From contig NZ_JAIWNB010000009.1 in the NCBI RefSeq assembly GCF_020215705.1, positions 248,001 through 312,000 of the forward strand: a stretch of DNA of 64,000 nucleotides, written 5' to 3'. Below, in pieces: positions 16,082 through 26,640 of this stretch. This DNA comes from Nonomuraea aurantiaca (lineage in GTDB: Bacteria; Actinomycetota; Actinomycetes; Streptosporangiales; Streptosporangiaceae). A program made the position numbers and the translations under genes. Below the pieces are notes generated by a model. The model did not search any database. It worked only from the letters and a program-made list of their open reading frames with translations, and was not told the DNA's origin. Each line of letters opens with the position of its first letter. Position 1 is the stretch's first letter.

Positions 16082-17500
16082 ATGGTCAAGTCTGCGCAGA
16101 AGCCCGGATACCGCTGTGCCGAGTGCGGGTGGCGCACCACGAAGTGGGTGGGCCGGTGCGGCGAGTGCCAGGCGTGGGGCACGGTCGACGAAGAGGGCGC
16201 GCGCGCCGGGGTGCACGTCGTCCAGGCCGGCGCGACGACCGCGCCGGCGATACCGATCGGCCAGGTCAAGGCCGAGATGGCGGCCGCGCGCACGACCGGG
16301 GTGAGCGAGCTCGACCGGGTTCTCGGCGGCGGCCTGGTGCCCGGCGCGGTGGTGCTGCTGGCCGGCGAGCCCGGCATCGGCAAGTCGACGCTGCTGCTGG
16401 AGGCGGCCGCCCGCATCGCCGAGCGCGACACCGTGCTGTACGTGACCGGCGAGGAGTCGGCGGCCCAGGTGCGCCTGCGGGCCGACCGCATCGGTGCCAT
16501 CCGCGACCATCTCTACCTCGCGGCGGAGACCGAGCTGTCGGCCCTCGTCGCGCACGTCGACAAGGTCCAGCCCAAGCTGCTCGTCGTCGACTCGGTGCAG
16601 ACGGTCGGCTCCGCGCAGGCCACCGGCGTGCCGGGCGGGGTGACGCAGGTGCGGGAGGTGGCCGCCAATCTCGTACGGCTGGCCAAGGAGCGCAACATGG
16701 CCACCGTGCTCGTCGGCCACGTCACCAAGGAAGGCTCGATCGCCGGTCCGCGCACCCTTGAGCACCTGGTCGACGTCGTGCTCAACTTCGAGGGCGACCG
16801 CCACTCCCGGCTGCGGATGGTCCGCGCGATCAAGAACCGGTTCGGCCCCACCGAGGAGGTCGGCTGCTTCGACCTGCACGAGCGCGGCATCGAGGGCATC
16901 ACCGACCCGAGCGGGCTGTTCGTCTCGCGGCGCAGCCAGCCGGTGCCGGGCACCTGCGTGACCGTCACGGTCGAGGGCACCCGGCCGCTGCCGGCCGAGG
17001 TGCAGGCCCTGGTCGCCCGGACCGAGGCGCAGCAGCCCAGACGCAGCTCATCGGGGCTCGACACCTATCGGGTGCAGATGATCCTGGCCGTACTCGAACG
17101 CCGGCTCAACGCCAAGCTGGGCGGCTGCGACGTGTTCACCGCGACCGTCGGCGGCATCAAGCTGGCCGACCCGGCCATCGACCTGTCGGTGATGCTGGCG
17201 GTGGCCAGCGCGGCCGGCGACAAGCCGCTGCCGGCCGGTCTGGTGGCCATGGGCGAGGTCGGGCTGTCCGGCGAGCTGCGCCCGGTGAAGGACGTACGGC
17301 GGCGGCTGAGCGAGGCCGCCAGGCTGGGGTTCAAGCGCGGGCTGGTGCCCGCCGGCTCCCTCGACCAAGGCACCGGCCGGCGCGACGGGAAGCGGGACGG
17401 ACAGCGGTCGCTGGTGCCCGTCGGACCGGTGGCGTTCGCGGCCGGCTTCGAGGTGGTCGAGGTGGAGAACGTCTGGGACGCACTCACGCACGTCACATAG
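16082..17500 (+). CDS. radA: DNA repair protein RadA
   Basis: A 472-residue protein. The N-terminal zinc finger is [18 protein letters not shown]. The RecA-like ATPase core has Walker [10 protein letters not shown] and the RadA-specific KNRFG motif ([10 protein letters not shown]), and the C-terminal part is Lon-protease-like. RadA is a DnaB-type helicase that extends heteroduplex during recombination. ATG 16082 fits the usual family start; an open frame 30 bases upstream is not used. It is followed after 40 bases by disA, the usual actinobacterial pairing, and RadA is reported to modulate DisA in Bacillus and mycobacteria. Confidence 0.95.
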   Translation: MVKSAQKPGYRCAECGWRTTKWVGRCGECQAWGTVDEEGARAGVHVVQAGATTAPAIPIGQVKAEMAAARTTGVSELDRVLGGGLVPGAVVLLAGEPGIGKSTLLLEAAARIAERDTVLYVTGEESAAQVRLRADRIGAIRDHLYLAAETELSALVAHVDKVQPKLLVVDSVQTVGSAQATGVPGGVTQVREVAANLVRLAKERNMATVLVGHVTKEGSIAGPRTLEHLVDVVLNFEGDRHSRLRMVRAIKNRFGPTEEVGCFDLHERGIEGITDPSGLFVSRRSQPVPGTCVTVTVEGTRPLPAEVQALVARTEAQQPRRSSSGLDTYRVQMILAVLERRLNAKLGGCDVFTATVGGIKLADPAIDLSVMLAVASAAGDKPLPAGLVAMGEVGLSGELRPVKDVRRRLSEAARLGFKRGLVPAGSLDQGTGRRDGKRDGQRSLVPVGPVAFAAGFEVVEVENVWDALTHVT

Positions 17501-17540
17501 CGCGGCTAAGCTTGGCTTGACTATTCGACACGGGGGTCAG

Positions 17541-18623
17541 GTGCCAAACGACAGGAGTCTCGACGACCGCCGTCGCGAAGCCCTGGCCTCTGTGGCCCCG
17601 GGCACACCACTGCGCGACGGCTTGGAGCGGATCCTGCGCGGTCAGACCGGCGGCCTGATCGTGCTCGGCTACAACAAAGTGGTCGAAGAGGTGTCCAGCG
17701 GCGGATTCGAGCTCGACGTCGAGTTCTCCGCCACGCGGCTGCGCGAGCTGGCTAAGATGGACGGCGCGATCGTGGTGGGCAACGGCCAGCGGATCGTCCG
17801 CGCCGCCGTGCACCTGGTGCCCGACCCGGGCATCCCGACCGACGAGTCGGGCACCCGCCACCGCACCGCGCAGCGGGTCGCCCGCCAGACCGGCCTGCCG
17901 ATCATCGCGATCAGCAAGTCGATGCGGATCATCGCCCTCTATCTCGACGGCATCCGCTACGTGCTGGAGGAGTCGGCGGCCATCCTGTCCAAGGCCAACC
18001 AGGCCCTGGCCACGCTCGAACGCTACAAGCACCGCCTCGACGAGGTCTCCGGCACGCTGTCGGCCCTGGAGATCGAAGACCTGGTGACGGTCCGTGACGT
18101 GGCCGCCGTCGCCCAGCGCCTGGAGATGGTCCGGCGCATCTCCGACGAGATCAAGGGCTACGTGGTCGAGCTCGGCACCGACGGCCGGCTCCTGTCGCTG
18201 CAGCTCGACGAGCTGGTGGCGGGCGTCGACTCGGAGCGCGAGCTGGTCGTCCGCGACTACCTCCCGGCCCCCGCCGGCCGTCGGCACCGGCGCCTCGCGG
18301 AGGCCATGCACGACCTCGACCAGCTCTCGGGCGAGGAGCTGCTCGACCTCTCGACGGTCTCCCACGTGCTGGGCCACAGTGGCGACGAGACGCTCGACAG
18401 CCCGGTCAGCCCGCGCGGGTTCCGCCTCCTGGCCAAGGTGCCCCGCCTGCCCGCCACCGTGGTCGATCGGCTGGTCAACCACTTCGGCGGGCTGCAGAAG
18501 CTGCTGGCGGCCAGCATCGACGACCTCCAGGCGGTGGGCGGCGTCGGCGAGTCCCGGGCGCGCAGCGTCCGCGAGGGGCTCTCCCGCCTCGCGGAGTCCT
18601 CCATCCTGGAGCGCTACGTCTGA
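17541..18623 (+). CDS. disA: DNA integrity scanning protein DisA, c-di-AMP synthase
   Basis: A 360-residue protein. The diadenylate cyclase domain (residues 15-145) has the catalytic DGA at 74-76 and RHR at 106-108. A helical spine follows, and the C-terminal helix-hairpin-helix part ([36 protein letters not shown]) binds branched DNA. It joins two ATP to make c-di-AMP and stops on meeting recombination intermediates. The GTG start at 17541 has GGGGG before it; the in-frame ATG at 17517 is rejected for lack of a ribosome site. Its last codons form the first unit of a tandem repeat. A c-di-AMP riboswitch lies at 28870-29060. Confidence 0.95.
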   Translation: MPNDRSLDDRRREALASVAPGTPLRDGLERILRGQTGGLIVLGYNKVVEEVSSGGFELDVEFSATRLRELAKMDGAIVVGNGQRIVRAAVHLVPDPGIPTDESGTRHRTAQRVARQTGLPIIAISKSMRIIALYLDGIRYVLEESAAILSKANQALATLERYKHRLDEVSGTLSALEIEDLVTVRDVAAVAQRLEMVRRISDEIKGYVVELGTDGRLLSLQLDELVAGVDSERELVVRDYLPAPAGRRHRRLAEAMHDLDQLSGEELLDLSTVSHVLGHSGDETLDSPVSPRGFRLLAKVPRLPATVVDRLVNHFGGLQKLLAASIDDLQAVGGVGESRARSVREGLSRLAESSILERYV

Positions 18624-18758
18624 CACACCCCTGAAGCGCGACATCAGACGCCCCCAGAACAACGCAACGTCCCTACGTCTGACGCGCCCAGAACGCAACC
18701 TCCGTACGACTGACACGCCCAGAACGCAACCTCCCTGCGTCTGACGTGCCTGGAGCGC
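18614..18758. repeat. 31-bp repeat spanning the disA stop codon
   Basis: The sequence CTACGTCTGAC, which carries the last codons and TGA of disA (18614-18624), recurs as CTACGTCTGAC at 18673, GTACGACTGAC at 18704 and CTGCGTCTGAC at 18735. CGCCCAGAACGCAACCTC lies between the later copies, at 31-base steps. The array fills the gap between disA and the next, convergent gene. It looks like repeated duplication of the gene's 3' end. Confidence 0.85.
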
Positions 18759-18791
18759 TCGCCGTGCGGGCCGTGCTCGGCCGGGGCCTGC

Positions 18792-19487
18792 TCAGCGGAG
18801 GTGGAAGACGCCCATCGGGCTTTTGAGCTTGCCCATGCGCACCACGGCCACGTAGGTACCCGGCAGGGCGGCCGGCGGGTCGGTACGGCAGTCGCTGCTG
18901 GAGCGGCGCCGGTTCCAGTTGAGCGAACGCACCCACGGAACCCCGCGCTGCAACTGCTTGATCTCGGTCGCCTCGCCGCTGACGCAGTCGGAGGTCGACC
19001 AGATCCGGTCCTCTCCGGAGGTGATGCGCACCTCCATGGAGCGCGGACCCACGTCGGCCGAGCACATGACGGGACCGGTGTTGACCAGGGTGATGAGGAA
19101 ATTGGGCTGGACGCCCGCCGGGTAGACGTCCTGCTTGCCCTGCATGCTGAGCACCAGGTCGGCCTCGGTGCAGGGCTCACCGGGCCGCTTGGGCCGGGTC
19201 ATGGGCGTGAGCGTGACCTTGCTGGGGCTCGGTGTGGGCGCCACCGACGCCGACGCCGTGGGGGTGGCCGTGCCCATGGTGAGCGTGCGCAGGCCGTCGA
19301 GCAGCGGATCCGTCGAGGGCGACACGCTCGCGGAGGTCTGCGCGTTGGAGGGACGCTGTGGCCCACTCCCCCCGCTGGAACACGCCCAAGCGACAACCGC
19401 CACCACGACGAGAACCGCTACCAGCACGCTCATGCGCCGTCGCCAGTAGACGTCTCCGCTGCCGTCACCCATCGTATCCGGATCCAT
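18792..19487 (-). CDS. Membrane-anchored extracytoplasmic protein
   Basis: A 231-residue protein. A short cytoplasmic N terminus ending in WRRRM is followed by one membrane helix (SVLVAVLVVVAVVAWACSS), then a Ser/Thr/Pro linker (residues about 45-95). The outer domain has four Cys (EPCTEAD, VMCSAD, TSDCVSG, SSDCRTD) and the pattern FLITLVNTGP, which suggests an immunoglobulin-like beta sandwich of the DUF4232 kind. ATG 19487 is preferred over a start 66 bases upstream that would run into the mutY promoter. It sits between disA and mutY. Function unknown. Confidence 0.65.
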   Translation of the reverse strand: MDPDTMGDGSGDVYWRRRMSVLVAVLVVVAVVAWACSSGGSGPQRPSNAQTSASVSPSTDPLLDGLRTLTMGTATPTASASVAPTPSPSKVTLTPMTRPKRPGEPCTEADLVLSMQGKQDVYPAGVQPNFLITLVNTGPVMCSADVGPRSMEVRITSGEDRIWSTSDCVSGEATEIKQLQRGVPWVRSLNWNRRRSSSDCRTDPPAALPGTYVAVVRMGKLKSPMGVFHLR

Positions 19488-19565
19488 ACTCACAGCATGG
19501 TAATCCATTGGCCACGGAGGGTGACGACACGCCGCTGGTCGCCATCTCGGCATAGCCTAGGGCGC

Positions 19566-20441
19566 GTGGTTGAGCCGAACCTCCTACACGTCCCCGTTCT
19601 GGAGTGGTACGAGGACAACGCCCGAGACCTCCCGTGGCGTACCCCCGACGCGACACCCTGGGGTGTGCTCGTCAGCGAGATCATGCTGCAGCAGACCCCG
19701 GTCGTCCGCGTCCTGCCCATCTGGCACGAGTGGATGGACCGCTGGCCCACCCCCAAGGCCCTGGCGGCCGAACTCCCCGGCGAGGCCGTACGCCACTGGG
19801 GCAGGCTCGGCTACCCGCGCCGGGCGCTGCGGCTGCACGCGTGCGCGCGGGCCATCACCGAGGAGCACGGCGGCGAGGTGCCGTCAGATCACGCGGCTCT
19901 GCTGGCACTGCCCGGCATCGGCGAATACACCGCCGCCGCGGTCGCCAGCTTCGCGTACGGCGGGCGGCACGCGGTCCTCGACACCAACGTCCGGCGGGTG
20001 TTCGCGAGGGCGGTACGGGCCGAGGAGTACCCGCCGACGGCCACCTCCGCCGCCGAACGCCGCCTGGCCGAGACCCTCCTGCCCGAACTCGGCGCCGCCC
20101 GCTGGGGCGTGGCCGTCATGGAGCTCGGCGCTTTGGTCTGTACGGCCCGCACGCCCCGCTGCGCCGACTGCCCCATCGCCCAGGTGTGCGCCTGGCGCCT
20201 GGCCGGCAAACCACCACACGCCGGGCCCGCCCGTAAGGGCCAGACGTACGCGGGGACGGACCGGCAGTGCCGCGGCCGCCTGCTGGCCGTGCTGCGAGCC
20301 GCTCACGGCCCGGTGCCCAAGGCAGCGCTCGACGTGGTGTGGGACGACCCGGTGCAGCGGGAGCGCGCCCTGGACGGCCTCATCACGGACGGCCTCGCCG
20401 AGCACCTCGACGACGGCACCTACCGCCTGCCCCACTCCTGA
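19566..20441 (+). CDS. mutY: A/G-specific adenine DNA glycosylase MutY
   Basis: A 291-residue glycosylase. The catalytic Glu lies in SEIMLQQTPV, the helix-hairpin-helix is LPGIGEYTAAAV, and the catalytic Asp is in VLDTNVRRVF. The 4Fe-4S cluster loop is CTARTPRCADCPIAQVC, with the C-x6-C-x2-C-x5-C spacing of the family. It removes adenine mispaired with 8-oxoguanine. The C-terminal NUDIX-like 8-oxoG-sensing domain of E. coli MutY is reduced to a short winged segment, as in other actinobacteria. GTG 19566 is chosen; the long frame upstream reads through the divergent neighbour and is not real. Confidence 0.9.
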   Translation: MVEPNLLHVPVLEWYEDNARDLPWRTPDATPWGVLVSEIMLQQTPVVRVLPIWHEWMDRWPTPKALAAELPGEAVRHWGRLGYPRRALRLHACARAITEEHGGEVPSDHAALLALPGIGEYTAAAVASFAYGGRHAVLDTNVRRVFARAVRAEEYPPTATSAAERRLAETLLPELGAARWGVAVMELGALVCTARTPRCADCPIAQVCAWRLAGKPPHAGPARKGQTYAGTDRQCRGRLLAVLRAAHGPVPKAALDVVWDDPVQRERALDGLITDGLAEHLDDGTYRLPHS

Positions 20442-20584
20442 CCGGCTCATCCGGCCCCAGCCGGCCGGGAGAGGATCGGACCACCGGGCTACGGAGGCGG
20501 GGGGCGCCTCTGGCAACGGTCCCCTCAGCGCCACGAACCAGGGCATATGGGGCCCGGCATGCAGACCGCAGCTCACCTGCGGAG

Positions 20585-20690
20585 ACGCGGCCAGCGAACC
20601 GAGGTGCAGTCGGGCCTACGGGGCCAGCGAACCGAGCCGTGACCAGGGCCACGCGGCCAGCGGACCGAGGTACGCCGGGGCTACGCGGCG
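20585..20690. repeat. 33-bp repeat abutting the EboE-like stop codon
   Basis: Three units, 20585-20617, 20618-20650 and 20651-20682, share ACGCGGCCAGCGAACCGAGG at steps of 33, 33 and 32 bases. A fourth start, ACGCGGCGAG, is the C-terminal coding end of the minus-strand gene whose TAG is at 20681-20683. The array lies between the mutY end and this gene. Confidence 0.8.
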
Positions 20691-21619
20691 AGTTGCAGGC
20701 CCAACCCGGTCAGGCTGGTGCGGGCCCAGTCGAGCTGCTCGGCCAGCAGGGACACCAGCGCGCCCGGCCCCTTGGCGCGGCCCGGCACCGCCAGGTTGTG
20801 CGTCTCGACCTCGATGTGCGCGCTCCCGCTCACGGCCCCCGACAGCATCGCCGCCATCGTGTCGTACAGCACCGCGCCCGTGCTGGGCGTATCCCCCGTG
20901 TGGTTGTGCACGTGCCCCAGCTTGACCACCGGCGCGCCCGCGGCGGCCAGCCCCCGCAGGGCCGCGCCGGGCTCCTCGTCGCCGCAGGCCAGGTGGCAGG
21001 CGTCGAGGCAGACGCCCAGGTGCTCGGAGTCGATCCCGCACACCCGCTCCAGAGCCTGCTCCGTCGTCTCCAGCACGCAACCGGGCCAGGGCTCGAAGCC
21101 GACACGGATGGTCTTGCCGGTGACGCTGTAGATGCCGCGCAGCTCCCTGGCCAGCCGTTCGAGCCGCCGGGTGGCGATGGCGTGCAGGTCGGCGGGCCAG
21201 TCGTGGCGCCAGCCGATCGGGATGGTGGAGATGCTGCCGAAGCGTACGTCGTCGGGCAGCAGGAACGCGAGGATCTTGGCCAGCGCCATCGTGTAGCGGT
21301 AGCGCTCCGGCTTGGCCCAGTCGGGGCCGGGCACCTCCAGGTTGCGTCCGCCGGTGCCGTTGAGGCTCACCACCTCCAGGCCGCGCTCCTCCAGCGACCT
21401 GCGCAGCCGTACGAGCTCGATACGGTCGGCCGTGAGGTGGTCGGCCACGCCGGGCGAGAGCCACAGCCCGACGCCCATGCGCTCGACCCCGAGCCGCTTG
21501 CGCACCGGCACCGCGTAGCGGGTCAGGTGGGCGATCAGGTTCTCCAGGTCCTCCGCGGGGTGTACGCCTGCGTTGTAGGCGAGGTGAACCAGCGTTCCGT
21601 CATCGTGACGCAGACGCAT
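20681..21619 (-). CDS. EboE-like xylose-isomerase-type TIM barrel
   Basis: A 312-residue protein of the sugar phosphate isomerase/epimerase superfamily. The opening GTLVHLAYNAGVHPAEDL, the stretch FGSISTIPIGW, and VGFEPWPGCVLETTEQA with LGVCLDACHLA match EboE, a protein tied to metabolite traffic in ebo gene clusters. The loop after SLNGTGG is shorter than in typical EboE. Metal-binding Glu, Asp and His residues are present. Other ebo genes are not in the window, so this may be a stand-alone paralogue with another substrate. ATG 21619 has GGAGG 7 bases upstream; an ATG at 21640 does not. Confidence 0.65.
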   Translation of the reverse strand: MRLRHDDGTLVHLAYNAGVHPAEDLENLIAHLTRYAVPVRKRLGVERMGVGLWLSPGVADHLTADRIELVRLRRSLEERGLEVVSLNGTGGRNLEVPGPDWAKPERYRYTMALAKILAFLLPDDVRFGSISTIPIGWRHDWPADLHAIATRRLERLARELRGIYSVTGKTIRVGFEPWPGCVLETTEQALERVCGIDSEHLGVCLDACHLACGDEEPGAALRGLAAAGAPVVKLGHVHNHTGDTPSTGAVLYDTMAAMLSGAVSGSAHIEVETHNLAVPGRAKGPGALVSLLAEQLDWARTSLTGLGLQLAA

Positions 21620-21884
21620 TGAATCCTCCACGGCTTGCATGGTCGTTCCCGTCGCCCGCCTTGGGGATCATGCGGACCTGTCGAGCATGCCTGCTGCCGG
21701 GGGGCGCACGCGTCCGCCCTGAGTTGATTCCCTAGTACTCCCCAGGGAGCAGCCCTCACCCTGAAAACGCCGCCTTGGGGACGACTTGAATGAGACTTGG
21801 CATTGCTCTACGCAGTGTAGTACTACTCCCGGTGGCGTTGTACCCAGGTTTCCAAAAATTCGGCAACGACGCAGAAAACGACGG

Positions 21885-21914
21885 AACCCCCGTGTGATCT
21901 CTCACACGGGGGTT
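21885..21914 (-). terminator. Terminator of clpC
   Basis: AACCCCCGTGTGA (21885-21897) and TCACACGGGGGTT (21902-21914) form a perfect 13-bp stem with a 4-base loop, 22 bases past the clpC stop. On the minus strand it continues CCGTCGTTTTC, giving a T-run. This is one of the strongest terminators in the window. Confidence 0.88.
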
Positions 21915-21936
21915 ACCGGGTCGAACTGGGGCGCCG

Positions 21937-24444
<2,508 letters not shown>

Positions 24445-24623
24445 CTCGTCGCTCCTCACAGAGCGGTCAGTCAGGCCGGTAAATCCGGTCCCGTCATCCC
24501 GCATGCTAGCCCTGGCTCGGCGAACCGTGCCCACTGCCACTGACACGCTCTATAGCAGAGACGTTCCCCGGGAGCAGGGCGTTCACCCTCTATCCAACTA
24601 CCGATCGGGGGTTACGTGTTCCC

Positions 24624-24641
24624 GATACGCCGCAAGCGAAC
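24624..24641. promoter_or_regulatory. Candidate ClgR operator upstream of clpC
   Basis: The sequence GATACGCCGCAAGCGAAC fits the published ClgR consensus WNNWCGCYNANRGCGWWS at all fixed positions except the first W and the central A. It lies 180 bases upstream of the clpC start. ClgR is the actinobacterial activator of clp genes, so the position makes sense. The match was judged by eye. Confidence 0.5.
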
Positions 24642-24829
24642 GATGTTTAGGACGCTTCCGTGAAGCGCCTGGAATTGGCCGCCACGGCGCCGGCAGATCA
24701 ACAGGGATGAGCTTGCGGCCGGTGCCGGGGAGAGGGCTCGCCCGCGCATCGCCGATGCCTCATCCTGAGCCATACGCAAACATCCTATGTAAGGAAGCGC
24801 GCCCGCGGCCAATCGATCGTGGTACGGGG

Positions 24830-24979
24830 CCCGCAGGCCGCGAAATCTCTCGCGGGGCACGGGCGCCCGCAGGCGGCGAAATCTCGATCCCGGTACGGCG
24901 CCCGCAGGCCGCGAAATCGCCCATCCGGTCAGCGAGGTTACCGATCCGGGCCGTCGCGGTTACGGACGCGGGCCGTCGT
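24830..24979. repeat. Two short tandem repeats in the clpC-lsr2 gap
   Basis: The gene-free region 24445-25197 holds no convincing ORF. CCCGCAGGCCGCGAAATC recurs at 24830, 24866 and 24901 (35-36-base period), followed by a 22-base duplication starting GGTTAC at about 24936 and 24958, each ending GGGCCGTCG. Further right, AAATGATCA occurs twice (25057, 25123). The rest shows nothing recognisable beyond the ClgR-like box and the lsr2 terminator. Confidence 0.75.
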
Positions 24980-25129
24980 GGCACCGGGGAGCCCACACCG
25001 GGGCTGGAACGCACCACGTCAGAAAACCGCCCGGAATCGACCGAGCGGGCAGCCCAAAATGATCACATATGGGCGATTAGAAGATCGCCGTCACGAACGT
25101 CCAGCATTTGAGAAGCAGCCGCAAATGAT

Positions 25130-25181
25130 CATGCGCTTATGGCGTTCGCCGGGGTTCTTAGGCGAGCGGCATAAGCGCATG
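25130..25181 (-). terminator. Long hairpin after lsr2
   Basis: CATGCGCTTATG (25130-25141) and CATAAGCGCATG (25170-25181) are perfect 12-base arms, with an inner CGCC/GGCG pair (25147-25150, 25161-25164). It starts 17 bases past the lsr2 stop on the minus strand and so is probably its terminator. On the minus strand it continues into ATCATTTGC, a weak T-run. Confidence 0.75.
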
Positions 25182-25197
25182 GTCAGGAGATGGCTCT

Positions 25198-25530
25198 CTA
25201 GTGAGCTTGTTCGTACTTCTCCACCACGGTAGAGGCGATTCGGCCACGCTCGCTCACCGGCAGACCGTGAGCCTTGGCCCACTGCCGGATCTCCGAGCTC
25301 TTCTCGCGGCTCATCGCACGCTGCCCGCCACGACCGCGCCGACGCGCGGTCACGGCACCGGACCGACGAGCGTGCTGTACGAAAGGCGTGAGCGCGTCCC
25401 TCAGCTTCTTGGCGTTAAGGTCGCTCAGGTCAATCTCATAGGAGGAGCCGTCAATAGCGAAGCTGACCGTCTCATTGGCCTCGCCCCCATCGAGGTCATC
25501 GATGAGAATCTCCTGGATCTGCTTGGCCAT
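25198..25530 (-). CDS. lsr2: Nucleoid-associated protein Lsr2
   Basis: A 110-residue H-NS-like protein. The N-terminal half (EILIDDLDGGEANETVSFAI, YEIDLSDLNAKKLRDAL) is the dimer and oligomer domain. A basic linker (ARRSGAVTARRRGRGGQR) leads to the C-terminal DNA-binding part, with the AT-hook-like RGR in SERGRIAS. It coats AT-rich, often foreign, DNA and silences it. ATG 25530 has AAAGGA upstream. The linker has more Arg than in mycobacterial Lsr2. The place between clpC and lysS is the usual actinobacterial one. A strong hairpin follows. Confidence 0.95.
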   Translation of the reverse strand: MAKQIQEILIDDLDGGEANETVSFAIDGSSYEIDLSDLNAKKLRDALTPFVQHARRSGAVTARRRGRGGQRAMSREKSSEIRQWAKAHGLPVSERGRIASTVVEKYEQAH

Positions 25531-25575
25531 CTACGCAATCCTTTCGCGGAGCATTGTTTCATTCGCCAGGGCAAA

Positions 25576-25602
25576 CATATACCCGGAAAGGCGCGGAGAC
25601 AA
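25576..25602 (-). promoter_or_regulatory. Possible lsr2 promoter
   Basis: On the minus strand TTGTCT (25602-25597) and TATATG (25581-25576) lie 15 bases apart, about 45 bases before the lsr2 start. The spacing is short, but this is the only AT-rich hexamer pair in the gap. Confidence 0.4.
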
Positions 25603-25635
25603 TTCAGCGCTACAAGGATTCTGCTGACCCGCGGC

Positions 25636-25782
25636 TCAGTTGTGGTTCTCGGCCTGATCCTGGCGGTTTGGACGGCGTCCAGCGGCCTCGGATCGGACCA
25701 ACTTCACTACGCCAAAGATGAAGGCGGCGCCCACCACCACCGGCGGGATCAGCGCTGACAATACGTCGGTAAGGGCCTGCAT
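25636..25782 (-). CDS. 48-residue single-helix membrane protein upstream of lsr2
   Basis: ATG 25782 to TGA 25636 encodes 48 residues. The first 28 form one hydrophobic helix (LSALIPPVVVGAAFIFGVVK), followed by a charged tail with RSEAAGRRPNRQDQAE. The sequence GGAGGCGAGGACGA precedes the start. The N-in/C-in order and the positive residues after the helix suggest a cytoplasmic tail. Small proteins of this form sit upstream of lsr2 in related genomes, from memory. It is expressed toward lsr2 with a gap of about 105 bases. Function unknown. Confidence 0.6.
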   Translation of the reverse strand: MQALTDVLSALIPPVVVGAAFIFGVVKLVRSEAAGRRPNRQDQAENHN

Positions 25783-26040
25783 TCGTCCTCGCCTCCACAG
25801 CGGACGGGGGTTTCGATGGGCGCTTTATCCACAAGCGGCCTGGGCATGAGCGCCCCTCATGCCTCACGAGGTGGACAACCGCCCGCACCTGACCATAGTG
25901 GTACATGGATGCCGTCCCTGTGCCACAGGCGCCAACATCCGGCAACCCGGACGTCCCATAGCCTAATGCCAGTCTCTCCAGGCTCCTTACCGGATCAAGC
26001 GAAAATTTTGCGGAAAGACTTCCGTCCAGGCTCACAAGGC

Positions 26041-26571
26041 TCAGCGAAGATCTTTGATCACCCGCGTTCCGGCGAGCCTGTCGTGCGGCCCACGCTGCAG
26101 CGGCTTGTCGATCAAGATGAGGATCCCGACGCCGAAGACGAAGATTCCGGCCAGCACATTGAGCACCGGAATGCCCATGACCATCGCCGCTCCCGGATAG
26201 ACCAGGGCTCGTTTCAGCAGAGCACCGCGCCGAAGGCCGCCCGGCTGCTCCAGGCGAATCCTCATGATCGCCTTGCCGAACGTACGGCCGCTCATGGAAT
26301 GCGCGGCCCAGTCATAGACCGTATATCCCAGCCCGCCGAGCAGCCAGGCGAACACGCCGGGCAACCGGCTGTCGAACACCTCCAGCAGCCCGACAGTTCG
26401 GAAGGCGCCCCACAGCACCATGAACAGAATGTAATAGAAGACACCGAAGACGAGGGCTTCAATGAGCCGGGCGGCCAGGCGTTCCCACCATTCCGCGGGG
26501 ACTGCGTCACTCCACGGCGGCAACCCGGCCATAACCCACCTCGCCCCTTCGGCGAACCGACCGCTACCCAT
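26041..26571 (-). CDS. RDD-family membrane protein
   Basis: A 176-residue protein with three to four membrane helices. It has the RDD signatures AEWWERLAARLIEALVFG (here AR in place of RD), SGRTFGKAIMRIRL and LIDKPLQRGPHDRLAGTRVI. RDD proteins are small membrane proteins, some linked to sodium/proton exchange or protein placement, but the function is mostly unknown. It lies 70 bases after a larger RDD gene on the same strand with a terminator between them, so the two are probably separate units arising from duplication. Confidence 0.8.
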   Translation of the reverse strand: MGSGRFAEGARWVMAGLPPWSDAVPAEWWERLAARLIEALVFGVFYYILFMVLWGAFRTVGLLEVFDSRLPGVFAWLLGGLGYTVYDWAAHSMSGRTFGKAIMRIRLEQPGGLRRGALLKRALVYPGAAMVMGIPVLNVLAGIFVFGVGILILIDKPLQRGPHDRLAGTRVIKDLR

Positions 26572-26593
26572 TTTGGTACCGCCCGCACATACA

Positions 26594-26626
26594 AAACAGA
26601 GGCTGACCGGTGGCCAGCCTCTGTTT
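26594..26626 (-). terminator. Terminator of the YGQQ-rich RDD gene
   Basis: AAACAGAGGCTG (26594-26605) and CAGCCTCTGTTT (26615-26626) are perfect 12-base arms with a 9-base loop, 15 bases past the stop. The minus-strand reading ends CTGTTTTGT, a clear T-run. Confidence 0.9.
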
Positions 26627-26640
26627 CGCGTCCGCGAAGA

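Noticed and set aside
18801-19565. N-terminal extension of MutY
   Set aside because: It lies opposite the membrane-anchored protein gene and its sequence is not MutY-like.
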